From Actinospica acidithermotolerans (GTDB lineage Bacteria > Actinomycetota > Actinomycetes > Streptomycetales > Catenulisporaceae), in contig NZ_JAGSOH010000028.1 in NCBI RefSeq assembly GCF_018139625.1, forward strand, positions 1 through 64,000: 64,000 nucleotides of DNA, read 5' to 3'. The position numbers were made by a program, and so were the translations under genes. Below, one piece after another: positions 51,553-60,513 of the stretch. Every line of letters begins with the position of its first letter. Position 1 is the first letter of the stretch. A model generated the notes under the pieces. It was given only the letters and a program-made list of their open reading frames with translations, did not search any database and was not told where the DNA came from.

Positions 51553-51583
51553 TGGTCTAGTCCTCTGCATATGGTCTAGTCCA
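51553..51583. promoter_or_regulatory. Two chitinase-promoter (dre-like) boxes
   Basis: TGGTCTAGTCCT (51553-51564) and TGGTCTAGTCCA (51572-51583) are direct repeats with starts 19 bp apart, 93-123 bp before the chitinase and about 100 bp before the divergent MerR gene. On the other strand they read TGGACTAGACCA, close to the box at 27740 and to the DasR core TGGTCTAGACCA. Confidence 0.65.
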
Positions 51584-51679
51584 ATCTGCCGACGCTGGCA
51601 AGATGCCGCGCGCGTCCGGATTGCGATCTTCGGCCGGGGATGTTGACCTTGACTGGGACCCGGCAGGGAAGGGATGCGG

Positions 51680-52528
51680 ATGACCGAGTCGGACGCGGAC
51701 GAGGTGAGCACCGGCGAGTTCGCCAGGCTCAGCCGGCTCTCGCCCAAGGCGCTGCGCCTGTACGACCACGCCGGCGTGCTCGAACCGAGCCGGGTGGACC
51801 CGGTGACCGGCGCCCGCCACTACCTGCGCGGCCAGCTCGAGCGCGCGTACCTCGTCTCGTCGCTGCGCCAGGTGGGTATCCCGCTCACCGAGATCAAGAC
51901 CGCCCTCGACGAGGAGGGCTCGCTCGGCGCCGACCGCATCGCAGCCTTCTGGGCCGAGGCCGAGGCAGAGCACGCCGCCCGCCGACGCCTCGTCGGCTCA
52001 CTCACCGAGCGCCTGCGCGGCAACGTGTCCGCCGCCACCTCCATGGCCTACGCGGTCTCCACCCGGTCGCTCCCGGACCGCAGCGTCCTGGCGCAGACGA
52101 GGCACCTGCACATCGACGAGCAGACCGCCGTGCGCGAGGAGTTCGTCGGCAACCTCCGCCACGCCGGAATCAAGCCCCTGCCCGGCGTGGCCGGCGCGCC
52201 CTTCATCATCTACTACGGCGACGTCAGCGCCGACAGCGATGGGCCGATCGAGTGGTGCTGGCCCGTCCCCGAAGACCGCGCGCCCGAACTCGCCAAGCGC
52301 TTCCCCGACCTCACCCTGCGCACCGACCCGGCGCATCAGGAAGCGTACGTCCACTACGGAGCCACCACGCTCCTGCACGCCGCCCGCATCGTCCTCGCGG
52401 CCCAAAGCCTCCTCGCGTGGTCCCGCGACCAGGACCGCCAGACCGTCGGCCCGCTCCGCCTCGTCTACCTCGAGTCGCAGGGGGAGGGGTCGGTCCCGGA
52501 CTGCGACGTGGCGGTGCCGTTGAGGTAG
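51680..52528 (+). CDS. MerR-family regulator with GyrI-like effector domain
   Basis: The 282-residue protein has a MerR winged helix (STGEFARLSRLSPKALRLYDHAGVL, in part) and linker helix, then a C-terminal GyrI/AraC-effector-like domain (VYLESQGEGSVPDCDVAVPL at the end) as in BmrR/TipA-type multidrug sensors that bind amphiphilic compounds. It is divergent from the chitinase and shares its promoter region. I chose the ATG at 51680, with GGGAAGGG 6 bp upstream; an ATG at 51674 is nearly equivalent. Confidence 0.9.
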   Translation: MTESDADEVSTGEFARLSRLSPKALRLYDHAGVLEPSRVDPVTGARHYLRGQLERAYLVSSLRQVGIPLTEIKTALDEEGSLGADRIAAFWAEAEAEHAARRRLVGSLTERLRGNVSAATSMAYAVSTRSLPDRSVLAQTRHLHIDEQTAVREEFVGNLRHAGIKPLPGVAGAPFIIYYGDVSADSDGPIEWCWPVPEDRAPELAKRFPDLTLRTDPAHQEAYVHYGATTLLHAARIVLAAQSLLAWSRDQDRQTVGPLRLVYLESQGEGSVPDCDVAVPLR

Positions 52529-52534
52529 GGGAGA

Positions 52535-52552
52535 GGGCCGCTCTGCCGGCCC
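52535..52552. terminator. Small convergent hairpin
   Basis: GGGCCG (52535-52540) and CGGCCC (52547-52552) form a 6-bp stem with a 6-nt loop between the convergent MerR and SpoIIE-type genes. Confidence 0.4.
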
Positions 52553-52568
52553 CGCACCGGATCTCGCG

Positions 52569-54698
52569 CTACGGCAGCGCCAACTCGAACCAGACGCTCT
52601 TCCCGCCGCTCGTCCGCCGCGTTCCCCAGCGCTGCGACAGGGCCTTGACGAGGTGGAGCCCGCGGCCGCCGTCGTCGTCCTGGTCCGCGGCGCGCAGCTG
52701 CGGGGTCTCGTCGGAGGTGTCGTAGACCTCGCAGAGCAGCGCGTTGTCGCGCAGGAGACGGACGCTGATCGGGCCGTTGGTGTAGAGCAGCGCGTTCGTG
52801 ACCAGCTCGCTTGCGAGCAGCTCCGCGGTCTCCTCGAGCTGGCTCAGCCCCCAGCCGTGGAGGGTGCTGCGGACGTTCTTGCGGGCGCGGGCGACGGCCG
52901 GGAGCTCGGGCTCCACGGTCCACTGGGCTGTGGCGGTGGACGGGATGCCGCGGACTCTCGCGATGACGAGCGCTGCGTCGTCCATGGTGCGGTCGCCGCG
53001 CAGGCCGGAGATGACCGTGTCGGCGATGGCCTCCAGCGGCAGGGTCGCGTCCTTGATCTCGCGGACGAGGTCCTGCATGCCGTCGTCGATGTCGCGGCCC
53101 GGCGCCCTGCTCTCGACGAGGCCGTCGGTGCACAGGACGAGCAGGCTCTCGTCCTCGAACTCGATGTCCTTGCTCTCGAACGTGTGCCCGCCGACGCCGA
53201 GCGGGACGCCCGGCGGCAGGTCGATGATGGTGGTCTCGCCGTCGGGGGTGACCATGAGGGGCGGGATGTGGCCAGCGCGCGCTATGCGGCAGATGCGGGT
53301 CGCCGGGTCGTAGACCGCCACGAGGCACGTCGCGAACAGTATCTCGCCGTCGCCGAGGCCGTCGGCGAGCTCGTCGAGGTTGCGGAGCACCTCGGCGGGC
53401 TGCAGGTCCAGCGCCGCGAGCGTCCGGGTCGCGGTGCGCAGCTGGCCCATGACGGCGGCGGCGCGGATTCCGTGGCCCATGACGTCGCCCACGACCATGG
53501 CGACGCGGCCGCCGCGCAGGCCGATGACGTCGTACCAGTCGCCGCCGACGCCGGTCAGGTCGCTGGCGGGAAGGTAGCGGTGCGCCACGTCGACGCCGGT
53601 GTGGTCGCCGGAGTCGGCCGGCAGCAGCGCTCGCTGCAGCATCAGGGCCGTGTTGCGCTCGTGGCTGTAGAGCCGCGCGTTGTCCACGCACAGGGCCGCG
53701 CGGGCGGCGAACTCCTCGCCGAGCACGGCCTCGCCGCCGGAGAACGGCCTGCGGTCCGAGCCGCGGGCGAACATCGCGATGCCGAGGACGGCGCCGCGCG
53801 CGACGAGCGGGACCACGAGCATGCAGTTGCCCACGAGGTGCGGGGCGGGGGACGGGTCCATCCCGGGCCACAGCTTCTGCGCCGCGGCGAGGTCCAGCGA
53901 GCTGAGGGTGCGCGGCCTGCCGGTGCGCAGCACCTGGCCGAACACCGTGTTCGGCGCGTGCAGCACGGTCGCGTCCTCGGGCAGCATCGCCTCGAGCGCG
54001 GGGTCCTGCGCCTTCACGGCGACCCGGCGCACCCGGATCTCGTCGCCCTCCAGCCACGGCGGCGGCAGCTCGAACTCGTCGACGACCGACTCCATCAGCA
54101 CCACGGACGCCGTGTCGGCGAAGCGCGGGACGGCGACGTTCAGCAGCTCCTGCGCGGTGTGCGCCATGTCCAGCGTGGTGCCGATCATGGTGTTCGCCTC
54201 GGTGAGCAGCTGCACCCGGCGCATCATCGCGACCGAGGCCGCGTGCTCCTGGAACTGGCCGATGGCGGCGAGCGCGGCCTCGGCGGTGCCGAGCGGCGCG
54301 GGGCGCGCGGCCGGCACGGACTGGCCGACCCGGTCGGTCACCACGATCAGCGCGCCGGGACGGCCGCGCCGGTCCTGGATCGGCTGCCAGCCGCACTCGA
54401 CCGGGTGAACGAGCCCGTCGGCGTCCAGCAGCGGCAGCGAGCCCGACCAGCTGCGCCCGGCCAGCACGGTGCCGAGCAGCTCGTCCAGCGACGCGCGGTC
54501 TTCGGGCCGCACCATCAGGGTACGCATACGGCGGCCGCAGGCCCGGCCGGCCGAGAGCCCGAACAGCGCCTGCGCGCCCCGGCTCCAGCTGGTGATCCTG
54601 CCGTCCGTGCCGACGGTCAGGGTCGCCGGCCACGGCCGCTGCGGCGCGGCGGGGGTCTGTTCACCCCCGAACGCCCTGCTCCAGGGTGTTGCCCCCAT
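52569..54698 (-). CDS. PAS-GAF-SpoIIE phosphatase with RsbW-like kinase domain
   Basis: This 709-residue cytoplasmic regulator has a PAS domain (about 20-140), a GAF domain (about 165-340), a SpoIIE/PP2C phosphatase domain (TGVGGDWYDVIGL, VVGDVMGHGIRAAAVM, CTDGLVE, MDDAALV) and a C-terminal HATPase domain of anti-sigma-factor type (ELLASELVTNALLYT, GGRGLHLVKALSQRWG). Such proteins combine antagonist phosphatase and anti-sigma kinase activities and are plentiful in streptomycetes, where they control SigB-like stress sigma factors. The partner anti-anti-sigma factor is not in the window. I used the ATG at 54698 (MGATPWSRAF); the frame extends 34 codons upstream without domain support. Confidence 0.93.
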   Translation of the reverse strand: MGATPWSRAFGGEQTPAAPQRPWPATLTVGTDGRITSWSRGAQALFGLSAGRACGRRMRTLMVRPEDRASLDELLGTVLAGRSWSGSLPLLDADGLVHPVECGWQPIQDRRGRPGALIVVTDRVGQSVPAARPAPLGTAEAALAAIGQFQEHAASVAMMRRVQLLTEANTMIGTTLDMAHTAQELLNVAVPRFADTASVVLMESVVDEFELPPPWLEGDEIRVRRVAVKAQDPALEAMLPEDATVLHAPNTVFGQVLRTGRPRTLSSLDLAAAQKLWPGMDPSPAPHLVGNCMLVVPLVARGAVLGIAMFARGSDRRPFSGGEAVLGEEFAARAALCVDNARLYSHERNTALMLQRALLPADSGDHTGVDVAHRYLPASDLTGVGGDWYDVIGLRGGRVAMVVGDVMGHGIRAAAVMGQLRTATRTLAALDLQPAEVLRNLDELADGLGDGEILFATCLVAVYDPATRICRIARAGHIPPLMVTPDGETTIIDLPPGVPLGVGGHTFESKDIEFEDESLLVLCTDGLVESRAPGRDIDDGMQDLVREIKDATLPLEAIADTVISGLRGDRTMDDAALVIARVRGIPSTATAQWTVEPELPAVARARKNVRSTLHGWGLSQLEETAELLASELVTNALLYTNGPISVRLLRDNALLCEVYDTSDETPQLRAADQDDDGGRGLHLVKALSQRWGTRRTSGGKSVWFELALP

Positions 54699-55042
54699 CT
54701 CGAGCTCGCTCTCGTTCGTCCAGGTGGGCGGTCGGAAGTATATCGTCCTGTCAGGGCCGTGAATCAAGACAGGGCGCGGAAATAGCGCTCGGCCGCACAC
54801 GCCGGGTGACGATCTGGGTCACTTCCTCGCCCTACCCGTTCCCCACACTCCCCACCCGTACCCGCCGGGGGCGCACGGGAGCGAACAGGGGTGCTATCGA
54901 ACGGAGAAACGATCGTCCCCGCGCCGCCGAACCGGGCGGGCGGGGACGAATCGGCGGATTCCGCTGCCGGGCAACGGGATCCGGCGCGGCCCGGGAGTGG
55001 ACCCGCGCCGGATCCGCTGTGGTCCCGGAGCCGTTTTCCAGG
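54699..55042. other. Intergenic region between amt and the SpoIIE-type gene
   Basis: This 344-bp gap contains the amt terminator at 54977-55015 and the presumed promoter of the SpoIIE-type gene in 54700-54950. I see no gene in it. Confidence 0.5.
54977..55015 (-). terminator. Hairpin terminator of amt
   Basis: GGATCCGGCGCGG (54977-54989) pairs perfectly with 55003-55015, 13 bp with a 13-nt loop, 27 bp past the amt stop codon. Confidence 0.8.
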
Positions 55043-56503
55043 TCAGCTTTCGGCCGCGGGGACCTCGGCCTCGGCGACCGGTTCCGCCGCGTGCGCCGCC
55101 GGCGCGGCCGCGCCGGCGAGGGCCGGTTCACTCACTGATGTGCTGAGCGTGTCACTCGGGTACACGACCTCGTCGTGGATCGCGAGGTCGCCGGTCTCGA
55201 GTTGCTCGTCGGTCAGCCGCAGCTTGACGAACAGGCCGACGAACTTGAGGATCAGGAAGGTGCACAGCGCGGTCCAGCCGATGACCGTGAGGGCCGCGCC
55301 CGCCTGCACCTCGAGCTGGTGCCAGGTGTGCGAGCCGTAGAGCAGCCCGGTGACCGAGACCGCCGAGGACTTCGAGTCGCCGGCCAGGTAGACCAGCACG
55401 TTCGGGTCGGCGAAGATCCCCACCAGAAGACCGCCGCAGAGCCCTGCGATGCCGTGCGTGTAGACGACGCCCAGGGTGTCGTCCACCTTGGCGAAGAACC
55501 ACTTCTTGGACAGCTTGTACCAGCTCAGCCACACGACCACCGAGGTGATCGCGCCCACCGCGATCGCGCCGAGGCCGTTGAGGTAGCCGGCGGACGGGGT
55601 GATGGTGACCAGGCCGACGATCATGCCGTTGATCGCGCCGAGCAGCGTCGGCTTCTTGGCGGGGCTGAAGAACAGGTCCATCAGCAGCCAGGTCATCAGC
55701 GCCACCGCGGTGGCCAGGTTCGTGTTGACCACGGCCAGGGCCGCGTCCGCGCCGGCGAAGTACGGGTCGCCGCCGTTGAACCCGTTCCAGCCCAGCCACA
55801 GGATGCCCGCGCCGGTCGCGCACAGCAGCAGGTTGTTCGGGGCGCCGTGCTCGCGGTCCTTCTTCAGCCGCGGCCCGATCACCGCCGCCGCCACGAAGCC
55901 CGCGGTGCCCGCCGACAGGTGGATGACGTACCCGCCGGAGTAGTCCACCGCGCCCATGCCGGCCCAGAAGCCGCCGCCCCACAGCATGAAGGCGTCGACC
56001 GTGTAGACGATCGTGGTCCACAGCGGCACCACGATGAGCCAGGCCTTGAAGCTCATCCGCCCGATCACCGAGCCGAGCCACAGCAGCGGGGTGATGGCGG
56101 CGAAGACGAACTGGAAGTAGAACAGCGCCGATTCGGAGAAGTTGAAGGGCGGCATCAGCCCGGACAGCAGCGGAATCGAGGCCTGCGATTCCTGTCCGGC
56201 GCCGAGCGAGGTTCTCGGCACGCCCACGAAACCGCTGCCGGAGCCGGCCACCGTGGTCTTGATCCACGGGCTGCCGAAGCCCATGTTGAACGCCCACAGC
56301 GCCCAGACGATCAACACCAGCGAGAACGCGCTGAAGGCCATCAACATGGTGTTGACGGCCCATTTCTTCTGGACCAGCCCGCCGTAGAGCACCGCCAGGC
56401 CGGGCAGGCTCATCAACCCGACCAGGGTGGCCGCGGTCAGCTGCCAGGCGGCGTCCCCCGAGGAGTACCCGGTGGTCGGATAGGGGATGTAAGTCAGGTG
56501 CAC
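55043..56503 (-). CDS. amt: Ammonium transporter (Amt family)
   Basis: The 486-residue protein is an 11-helix Amt transporter for NH4+/NH3 uptake. The pore twin histidines are H195 (YVIHLSAG) and H350 (VVYTHGIAG), and the conserved Asp is D187 (VDYSGG). A 65-residue Ala/Glu/Pro-rich cytoplasmic tail follows the last helix. In streptomycetes amtB is followed by glnK and glnD; neither is present here, since a terminator comes directly after. A weak GlnR-like site lies about 135-150 bp upstream. Confidence 0.95.
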   Translation of the reverse strand: MHLTYIPYPTTGYSSGDAAWQLTAATLVGLMSLPGLAVLYGGLVQKKWAVNTMLMAFSAFSLVLIVWALWAFNMGFGSPWIKTTVAGSGSGFVGVPRTSLGAGQESQASIPLLSGLMPPFNFSESALFYFQFVFAAITPLLWLGSVIGRMSFKAWLIVVPLWTTIVYTVDAFMLWGGGFWAGMGAVDYSGGYVIHLSAGTAGFVAAAVIGPRLKKDREHGAPNNLLLCATGAGILWLGWNGFNGGDPYFAGADAALAVVNTNLATAVALMTWLLMDLFFSPAKKPTLLGAINGMIVGLVTITPSAGYLNGLGAIAVGAITSVVVWLSWYKLSKKWFFAKVDDTLGVVYTHGIAGLCGGLLVGIFADPNVLVYLAGDSKSSAVSVTGLLYGSHTWHQLEVQAGAALTVIGWTALCTFLILKFVGLFVKLRLTDEQLETGDLAIHDEVVYPSDTLSTSVSEPALAGAAAPAAHAAEPVAEAEVPAAES

Positions 56504-56637
56504 TGTGCGCTCCGTTCGTCAATGCTGCGTGAACGTGCAAGGTGCGGTTGATCGCGCGGAATACCCCTGTGCGGCAATGGATTACGGGATATTGCGCGCA
56601 CCTTGACAGTGCGCCGTGACACGGCGATAGCGGATCT

Positions 56638-56653
56638 GTTTCGCGAATGCTAC
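56638..56653 (-). promoter_or_regulatory. Candidate GlnR box upstream of amt
   Basis: On the minus strand GTAGC-N6-GAAAC resembles the actinobacterial GlnR consensus GTTAC-N6-GAAAC, with the second half perfect and the first at 3 of 5. It lies 135 bp upstream of the amt ATG. This is weak evidence; GlnR commonly activates amt genes. Confidence 0.35.
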
Positions 56654-56718
56654 GAACGGCGCATGGCTACAGGTGGACGCCCACGGCCTGGGAACCGCCC
56701 GGCGACCGCGCCGGAATA

Positions 56719-57780
56719 TCAGCCCTCGGATTCGGCCTGCGCGTAGAGCGCGCCGACCCAGTCGCCGAAGTAGACGGAGTAGGACACGTCCGGGACGTCG
56801 CCGCCGGCCTCGTAGCCGCCGATCACCCCGACGACCGTGCCGAGGTCCGTGGTCGAGTCCACGTCCTGCAGGAACGGGCCGCCGCTGGTGCCGCCGGGGT
56901 AGTCGTCGCAGTCGAACTGCAGCTGCGGGGTGGTCAGCGAGGGGTCGCTGAACTCCGAGGTGTAGTTCGTGCAGTCCACCGGCTCCTCGGTGGACTCCGG
57001 GTAGCCGATGACCCGGGTCAGGCCCGTGTAGCCGGGGCTCAGGCCGAGGTCGTCGCCGCCGACCACGTCCTGGATCTTGGTCTCCGAGCCCTCCTGGTGC
57101 ACGACCAGGAACGCCACGTCGTAGTTCGGGTCGCTGGTGGCCGCCCACTGCGGCGGCACGATGACCGCCGACGGGATCCACACGCCGTACGGGTCCTCGC
57201 CGTCGTGGTAGCCGGGCACGAAGGCGATGTCGGTGTAGACGCCGGAGGAGTCGTACACGCAGTGCGCCGCCGTCACGACGATGTCGCCCTCGGGGCTGTT
57301 GACCACGCTGCCGGTGCAGTAGTGGCCCTGGCCGGAGATCGAGCCGTCCGAGGTGCTGAACATCGCCCCCACCTGTGGCAAGCCGCCGAAGGCGACGCCG
57401 GCGAGCGGGCTGGAGACCGTCATCGGGGTGCCGGCGGCCGCGCTGTAGGCCTCCTTGGCCGCCGCGCTGCCCGACCCGGACCCGGTCGCGTTCGCGGTCG
57501 GGTTCGGCACGGCGCTGCCGGAGCCGAGCGCGCCGGCCGCGGCGCCGGAGCCGCGCGGGGCGGTCGCGGAGGCGGAGTTCAGCCGGGAGGTCCAGTAGGA
57601 GCCCGCGGCGGACGCGTCGGAGGACGGGATCGGGATGACGCCGCCGTTCGCGTACGCGGTGTTCCGGTGGCCGAGCACGGTGGGCCACAGGATCCCGGCG
57701 CCGAGCGCGACCACCCCTGCGCCCGCGACCGCGAGGCCGACGGACCGCCGCCGCGCCCGCTCCCGCCCTGCTCGAACCAT
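56719..57780 (-). CDS. Trypsin-like serine protease, exported
   Basis: The 353-residue protein has a basic leader and hydrophobic segment (RRRSVGLAVAGAGVVALGAG, about 10-30) acting as signal peptide or anchor, a Gly/Ala/Ser-rich linker, and a chymotrypsin-fold domain. The triad is H173 (VTAAHC), D221 (YDVAFL) and S299 (GGTSGGPF). Cys pairs near the His and before the Ser suggest disulfides. Start at ATG 57780 (MVRAGRER); the frame continues 22 codons upstream without support. It stands alone between amt and the hopanoid operon. Confidence 0.92.
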   Translation of the reverse strand: MVRAGRERARRRSVGLAVAGAGVVALGAGILWPTVLGHRNTAYANGGVIPIPSSDASAAGSYWTSRLNSASATAPRGSGAAAGALGSGSAVPNPTANATGSGSGSAAAKEAYSAAAGTPMTVSSPLAGVAFGGLPQVGAMFSTSDGSISGQGHYCTGSVVNSPEGDIVVTAAHCVYDSSGVYTDIAFVPGYHDGEDPYGVWIPSAVIVPPQWAATSDPNYDVAFLVVHQEGSETKIQDVVGGDDLGLSPGYTGLTRVIGYPESTEEPVDCTNYTSEFSDPSLTTPQLQFDCDDYPGGTSGGPFLQDVDSTTDLGTVVGVIGGYEAGGDVPDVSYSVYFGDWVGALYAQAESEG

Positions 57781-57858
57781 GAAATCCGATCCCACCGGTG
57801 AGGTACTGGCCGTCGTCCGGATGCCGGACGGACACGACCCGGCCATGATCTCCCCAAA

Positions 57859-57890
57859 CCGGGTGCCCGCGCCAGCGCGCGGGCACCCGG
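57859..57890 (-). terminator. Hairpin terminator of the hopanoid operon
   Basis: CCGGGTGCCCGCG (57859-57871) pairs perfectly with 57878-57890, 13 bp with a 6-nt loop, 24 bp past the hpnH stop. Confidence 0.85.
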
Positions 57891-57914
57891 GAGCGGGAAG
57901 GCCTTAACCGAATC

Positions 57915-58919
57915 TTAGATGTCCCTGGCCGCCCGGATCGACTCCTTGAGCGAGGACATCGTCGCCAGCACCGCCGAGGGCTCGTAGCCGCAGTGCGCCA
58001 TGCAGTTCGCGCAGCGCGGATCCTTGCCCCGGCCGAACTTGTCCCAGTCGGTGGTCTCGATCAGCTCCTTGTAGGTGCTCACGTAGCCGTCGTTGAGCAG
58101 GTAGCAGGGCCGCTGCCAGCCGAAGAGCGAGTACGACGGGATGCCCCAGGGGGTGCACTCGAAGTCCCGCTTGCCCTCCAGGAAGTCCAGGAACAGTGCC
58201 GAGTGGTTGAAGCGCCACTTCTGCCGGCGGCCGTCCGCGAAGGCCTTCTTGAACAGCTCCCGGGTCTGCGTGACGCCGAGGAAGTGCTCCTGGTCCGGCG
58301 CCTTCTCGTAGGCGTACGCCGGGGAGATCATCAGGTTGTCGACCTTGAGGTCGTCGTTCAGGTAGTCCAGCACCTCGATCACGGACTGGGCCGTGTCGGT
58401 GTTGAAGAAGGTCGTGTTCGTGTTGACCTTGAACCCGGCCTCCTTGGCCAGCCGGATCGCCTCGACCGCGCCCTCGAAGCCGCCCTCCTTGCTCACCGCC
58501 CGGTCGTGCGCCTCCTTCAGGCCGTCGATGTGCACGACCCAGGCGAAGTACGGCGAGGGCTTGAACTTGTGCAGGTGCCGCTTGAGCAGCAGCCCGTTCG
58601 TGCACAGGTAGACGAACTTCTTCTTGGCGATCAGTTGGTTGACGATCTCGTCGATCTGCGGGTGCATCAGCGGCTCGCCGCCCGCGATCGAGACCATCGG
58701 CGCGCCCGACTCCACGATGGCGCCGACGGCCTGCTCGACCGGCATGCGCTGCTTGAGGACGTTGGCCGGGTGCTGGATCTTGCCGCAGCCGGCGCAGGCC
58801 AGGTTGCACGCGAAGAGCGGTTCGAGCTCGACGATCAGCGGGAACTTCTTGACGCCCTTGATCTTCTGCTTGAACAGATAGGCGCCCAGCCTCGCGGTCT
58901 GCCGCAACGGAATGGACAT
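57915..58919 (-). CDS. hpnH: Adenosyl-hopene transferase HpnH (radical SAM)
   Basis: This 334-residue radical SAM enzyme adds the 5'-deoxyadenosyl group to diploptene, the first step toward extended (C35) hopanoids. The [4Fe-4S]-binding CxxxCxxC is C38, C42, C45 (ACNLACAGC), followed by the GGEPLMHP motif. C-terminal Cys residues (RCANCMAHCGYEP) may bind another cluster. It ends the operon, 10 bp after the hpnG-ispH fusion gene. Start ATG gives the standard family N-terminus MSIPLRQ. Confidence 0.96.
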   Translation of the reverse strand: MSIPLRQTARLGAYLFKQKIKGVKKFPLIVELEPLFACNLACAGCGKIQHPANVLKQRMPVEQAVGAIVESGAPMVSIAGGEPLMHPQIDEIVNQLIAKKKFVYLCTNGLLLKRHLHKFKPSPYFAWVVHIDGLKEAHDRAVSKEGGFEGAVEAIRLAKEAGFKVNTNTTFFNTDTAQSVIEVLDYLNDDLKVDNLMISPAYAYEKAPDQEHFLGVTQTRELFKKAFADGRRQKWRFNHSALFLDFLEGKRDFECTPWGIPSYSLFGWQRPCYLLNDGYVSTYKELIETTDWDKFGRGKDPRCANCMAHCGYEPSAVLATMSSLKESIRAARDI

Positions 58920-58929
58920 GGTTCCCCTC

Positions 58930-60513
58930 TCAGGCTTTCTTCGTCGGCAGTGCGGGCATCGCCGGCAGGGTGAAGCGGTAGGTCTCCTCGGTGCCCGCGG
59001 GCTCCTCGCGGCGGATCGGGCCGAGCGCGGCGAGCGCCGCGACCACCTCCTCCACCAGCGCGGGCGGCGCGGACGCGCCGGCCGTCAGGCCGACCGTTCC
59101 CGCGCCGGCCAGCCACGCGGGATCGACCTGGTCGGCGCCGTCCACCAGGTGGGCGGCGGCTCCCGCGCGCTCGGCCACCTCGACCAGGCGCAGCGAGTTC
59201 GAGGAGTTCGCCGAGCCGACCACCAGCACCACGTCGGCGCCCGCGGCCACGTCGCGGATCGCGCGCTGCCGGTTCGTCGTCGCGTAGCAGATGTCCGAAC
59301 TCGGCGGCTCCCCGATGCCGGGGAACGTCTCCCGCAGCGCCTTCACGACGTGCTCGGCCTCGTCCTCGGCCAGGGTGGTCTGCATCAGGTAGGCGACCCG
59401 GTCGGGGTCGGGCACCTCGAGCGCCTTGACCTCCTCCGGGCTCTCCACCAGATGGATGCGCGGAGAACGCGGGTCCGGGTCCTCGCCCATCAGACCCTCT
59501 GATTCGTCGTGGTTCGGGTGCCCGATGAACACGACGCTGTTCCCGTCGCGCAGCGCCCTGCGCGCCTCGGAGTGCACCTTGGCCACCAGCGGGCACGTGG
59601 CGTCGACCACGGCCAGCGCCCTGGCCTCGGCCTCCAGCCGCACCGACGGGGCCACGCCGTGCGCCGAGAGCACCACCGGCACGCCGTCCGGAACCTCGCT
59701 CAGCTCCTCGACGAAGATCGCGCCGCGCCGCTCCAGGTCGGCCACGACGAACGTGTTGTGCACGATCTGCCTGCGCACATACACCGGCGGCCCGTAGGTC
59801 TCCAGCGCCTGCTCGACGATCTCGATGGCCCGCTCCACGCCGGCGCAGAACGAACGCGGCGAGGCGAGCACGACCCGGCGCGAGGGGTGTGCCGCGGCGG
59901 CCCAGGACTCGATCGCCGCGACGAGCTTCGCCAGGGTCTTGAGGGCGGCACGGCCGCGGCCCGGCGTCGCCGGGTGCACGAGCCCCGCCGACGCGTCGTC
60001 GACCACGACCCTGACCGCCGCGAACGGCGAGTCGGTGAGCGTGCCGAGCACCGAGCCCTCCATGTCCACCGAGAGGTAGCCCTCGGCGGCCAGGGCCCTG
60101 CGGCGCTTGCCGTGCACGACGCGGTCCGTGGTCACCGTCGGGCCGAGGTGCACCCTCGTGCCCGGCAGCACCCGCCGCAGCGCCGCGGCGAGCAGCGGGG
60201 CGGCGGGGGAGTGGACCACGGCGCCGTCCGGGCCGTGGATCTCGCTGGAGACCACGACGTCGCCCGCGCGCACCTGCGACGGCAGCCCGCCGGCCACGCC
60301 CGCGAGCACCACCGGCGCGCCGTCCCGCGGCAGCACCCGGGCCGCGCGCGCGGCCCGCATGCCCACCGTGACGACGCTGGTCTCCAGGCCGGCGCCGCGG
60401 CGCAGCGCCCGCGCCTCGATGCCGAGCGCGGCGGCCACCGTCACTGGGGCGCTCCGCAACGCTTCGCCGGCGCCGGGCCGGGCGTTCGCGACTGTGCTCA
60501 TTGATTCGCTCAT
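58930..60513 (-). CDS. HpnG nucleosidase-IspH reductase fusion
   Basis: This 527-residue protein joins two enzymes. Residues 22-205 are a purine nucleoside phosphorylase-like domain (VVLAGVAGGL, SVDMEGSVLG with E152) matching HpnG, which removes adenine from adenosylhopane. Residues 212-527 are a full IspH (HMBPP reductase): Cys ligands C223 (SFCAGV), C307 (DATCPL), C409 (DICYATT), plus HNTFVV, SAHGV, GHPNHDE and GSANSSNS. IspH makes IPP and DMAPP, so one polypeptide serves both precursor supply and side-chain processing. Its start overlaps the shc stop by four bases. Whether other IspH copies exist in the genome is unknown. Confidence 0.93.
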   Translation of the reverse strand: MSESMSTVANARPGAGEALRSAPVTVAAALGIEARALRRGAGLETSVVTVGMRAARAARVLPRDGAPVVLAGVAGGLPSQVRAGDVVVSSEIHGPDGAVVHSPAAPLLAAALRRVLPGTRVHLGPTVTTDRVVHGKRRRALAAEGYLSVDMEGSVLGTLTDSPFAAVRVVVDDASAGLVHPATPGRGRAALKTLAKLVAAIESWAAAAHPSRRVVLASPRSFCAGVERAIEIVEQALETYGPPVYVRRQIVHNTFVVADLERRGAIFVEELSEVPDGVPVVLSAHGVAPSVRLEAEARALAVVDATCPLVAKVHSEARRALRDGNSVVFIGHPNHDESEGLMGEDPDPRSPRIHLVESPEEVKALEVPDPDRVAYLMQTTLAEDEAEHVVKALRETFPGIGEPPSSDICYATTNRQRAIRDVAAGADVVLVVGSANSSNSLRLVEVAERAGAAAHLVDGADQVDPAWLAGAGTVGLTAGASAPPALVEEVVAALAALGPIRREEPAGTEETYRFTLPAMPALPTKKA

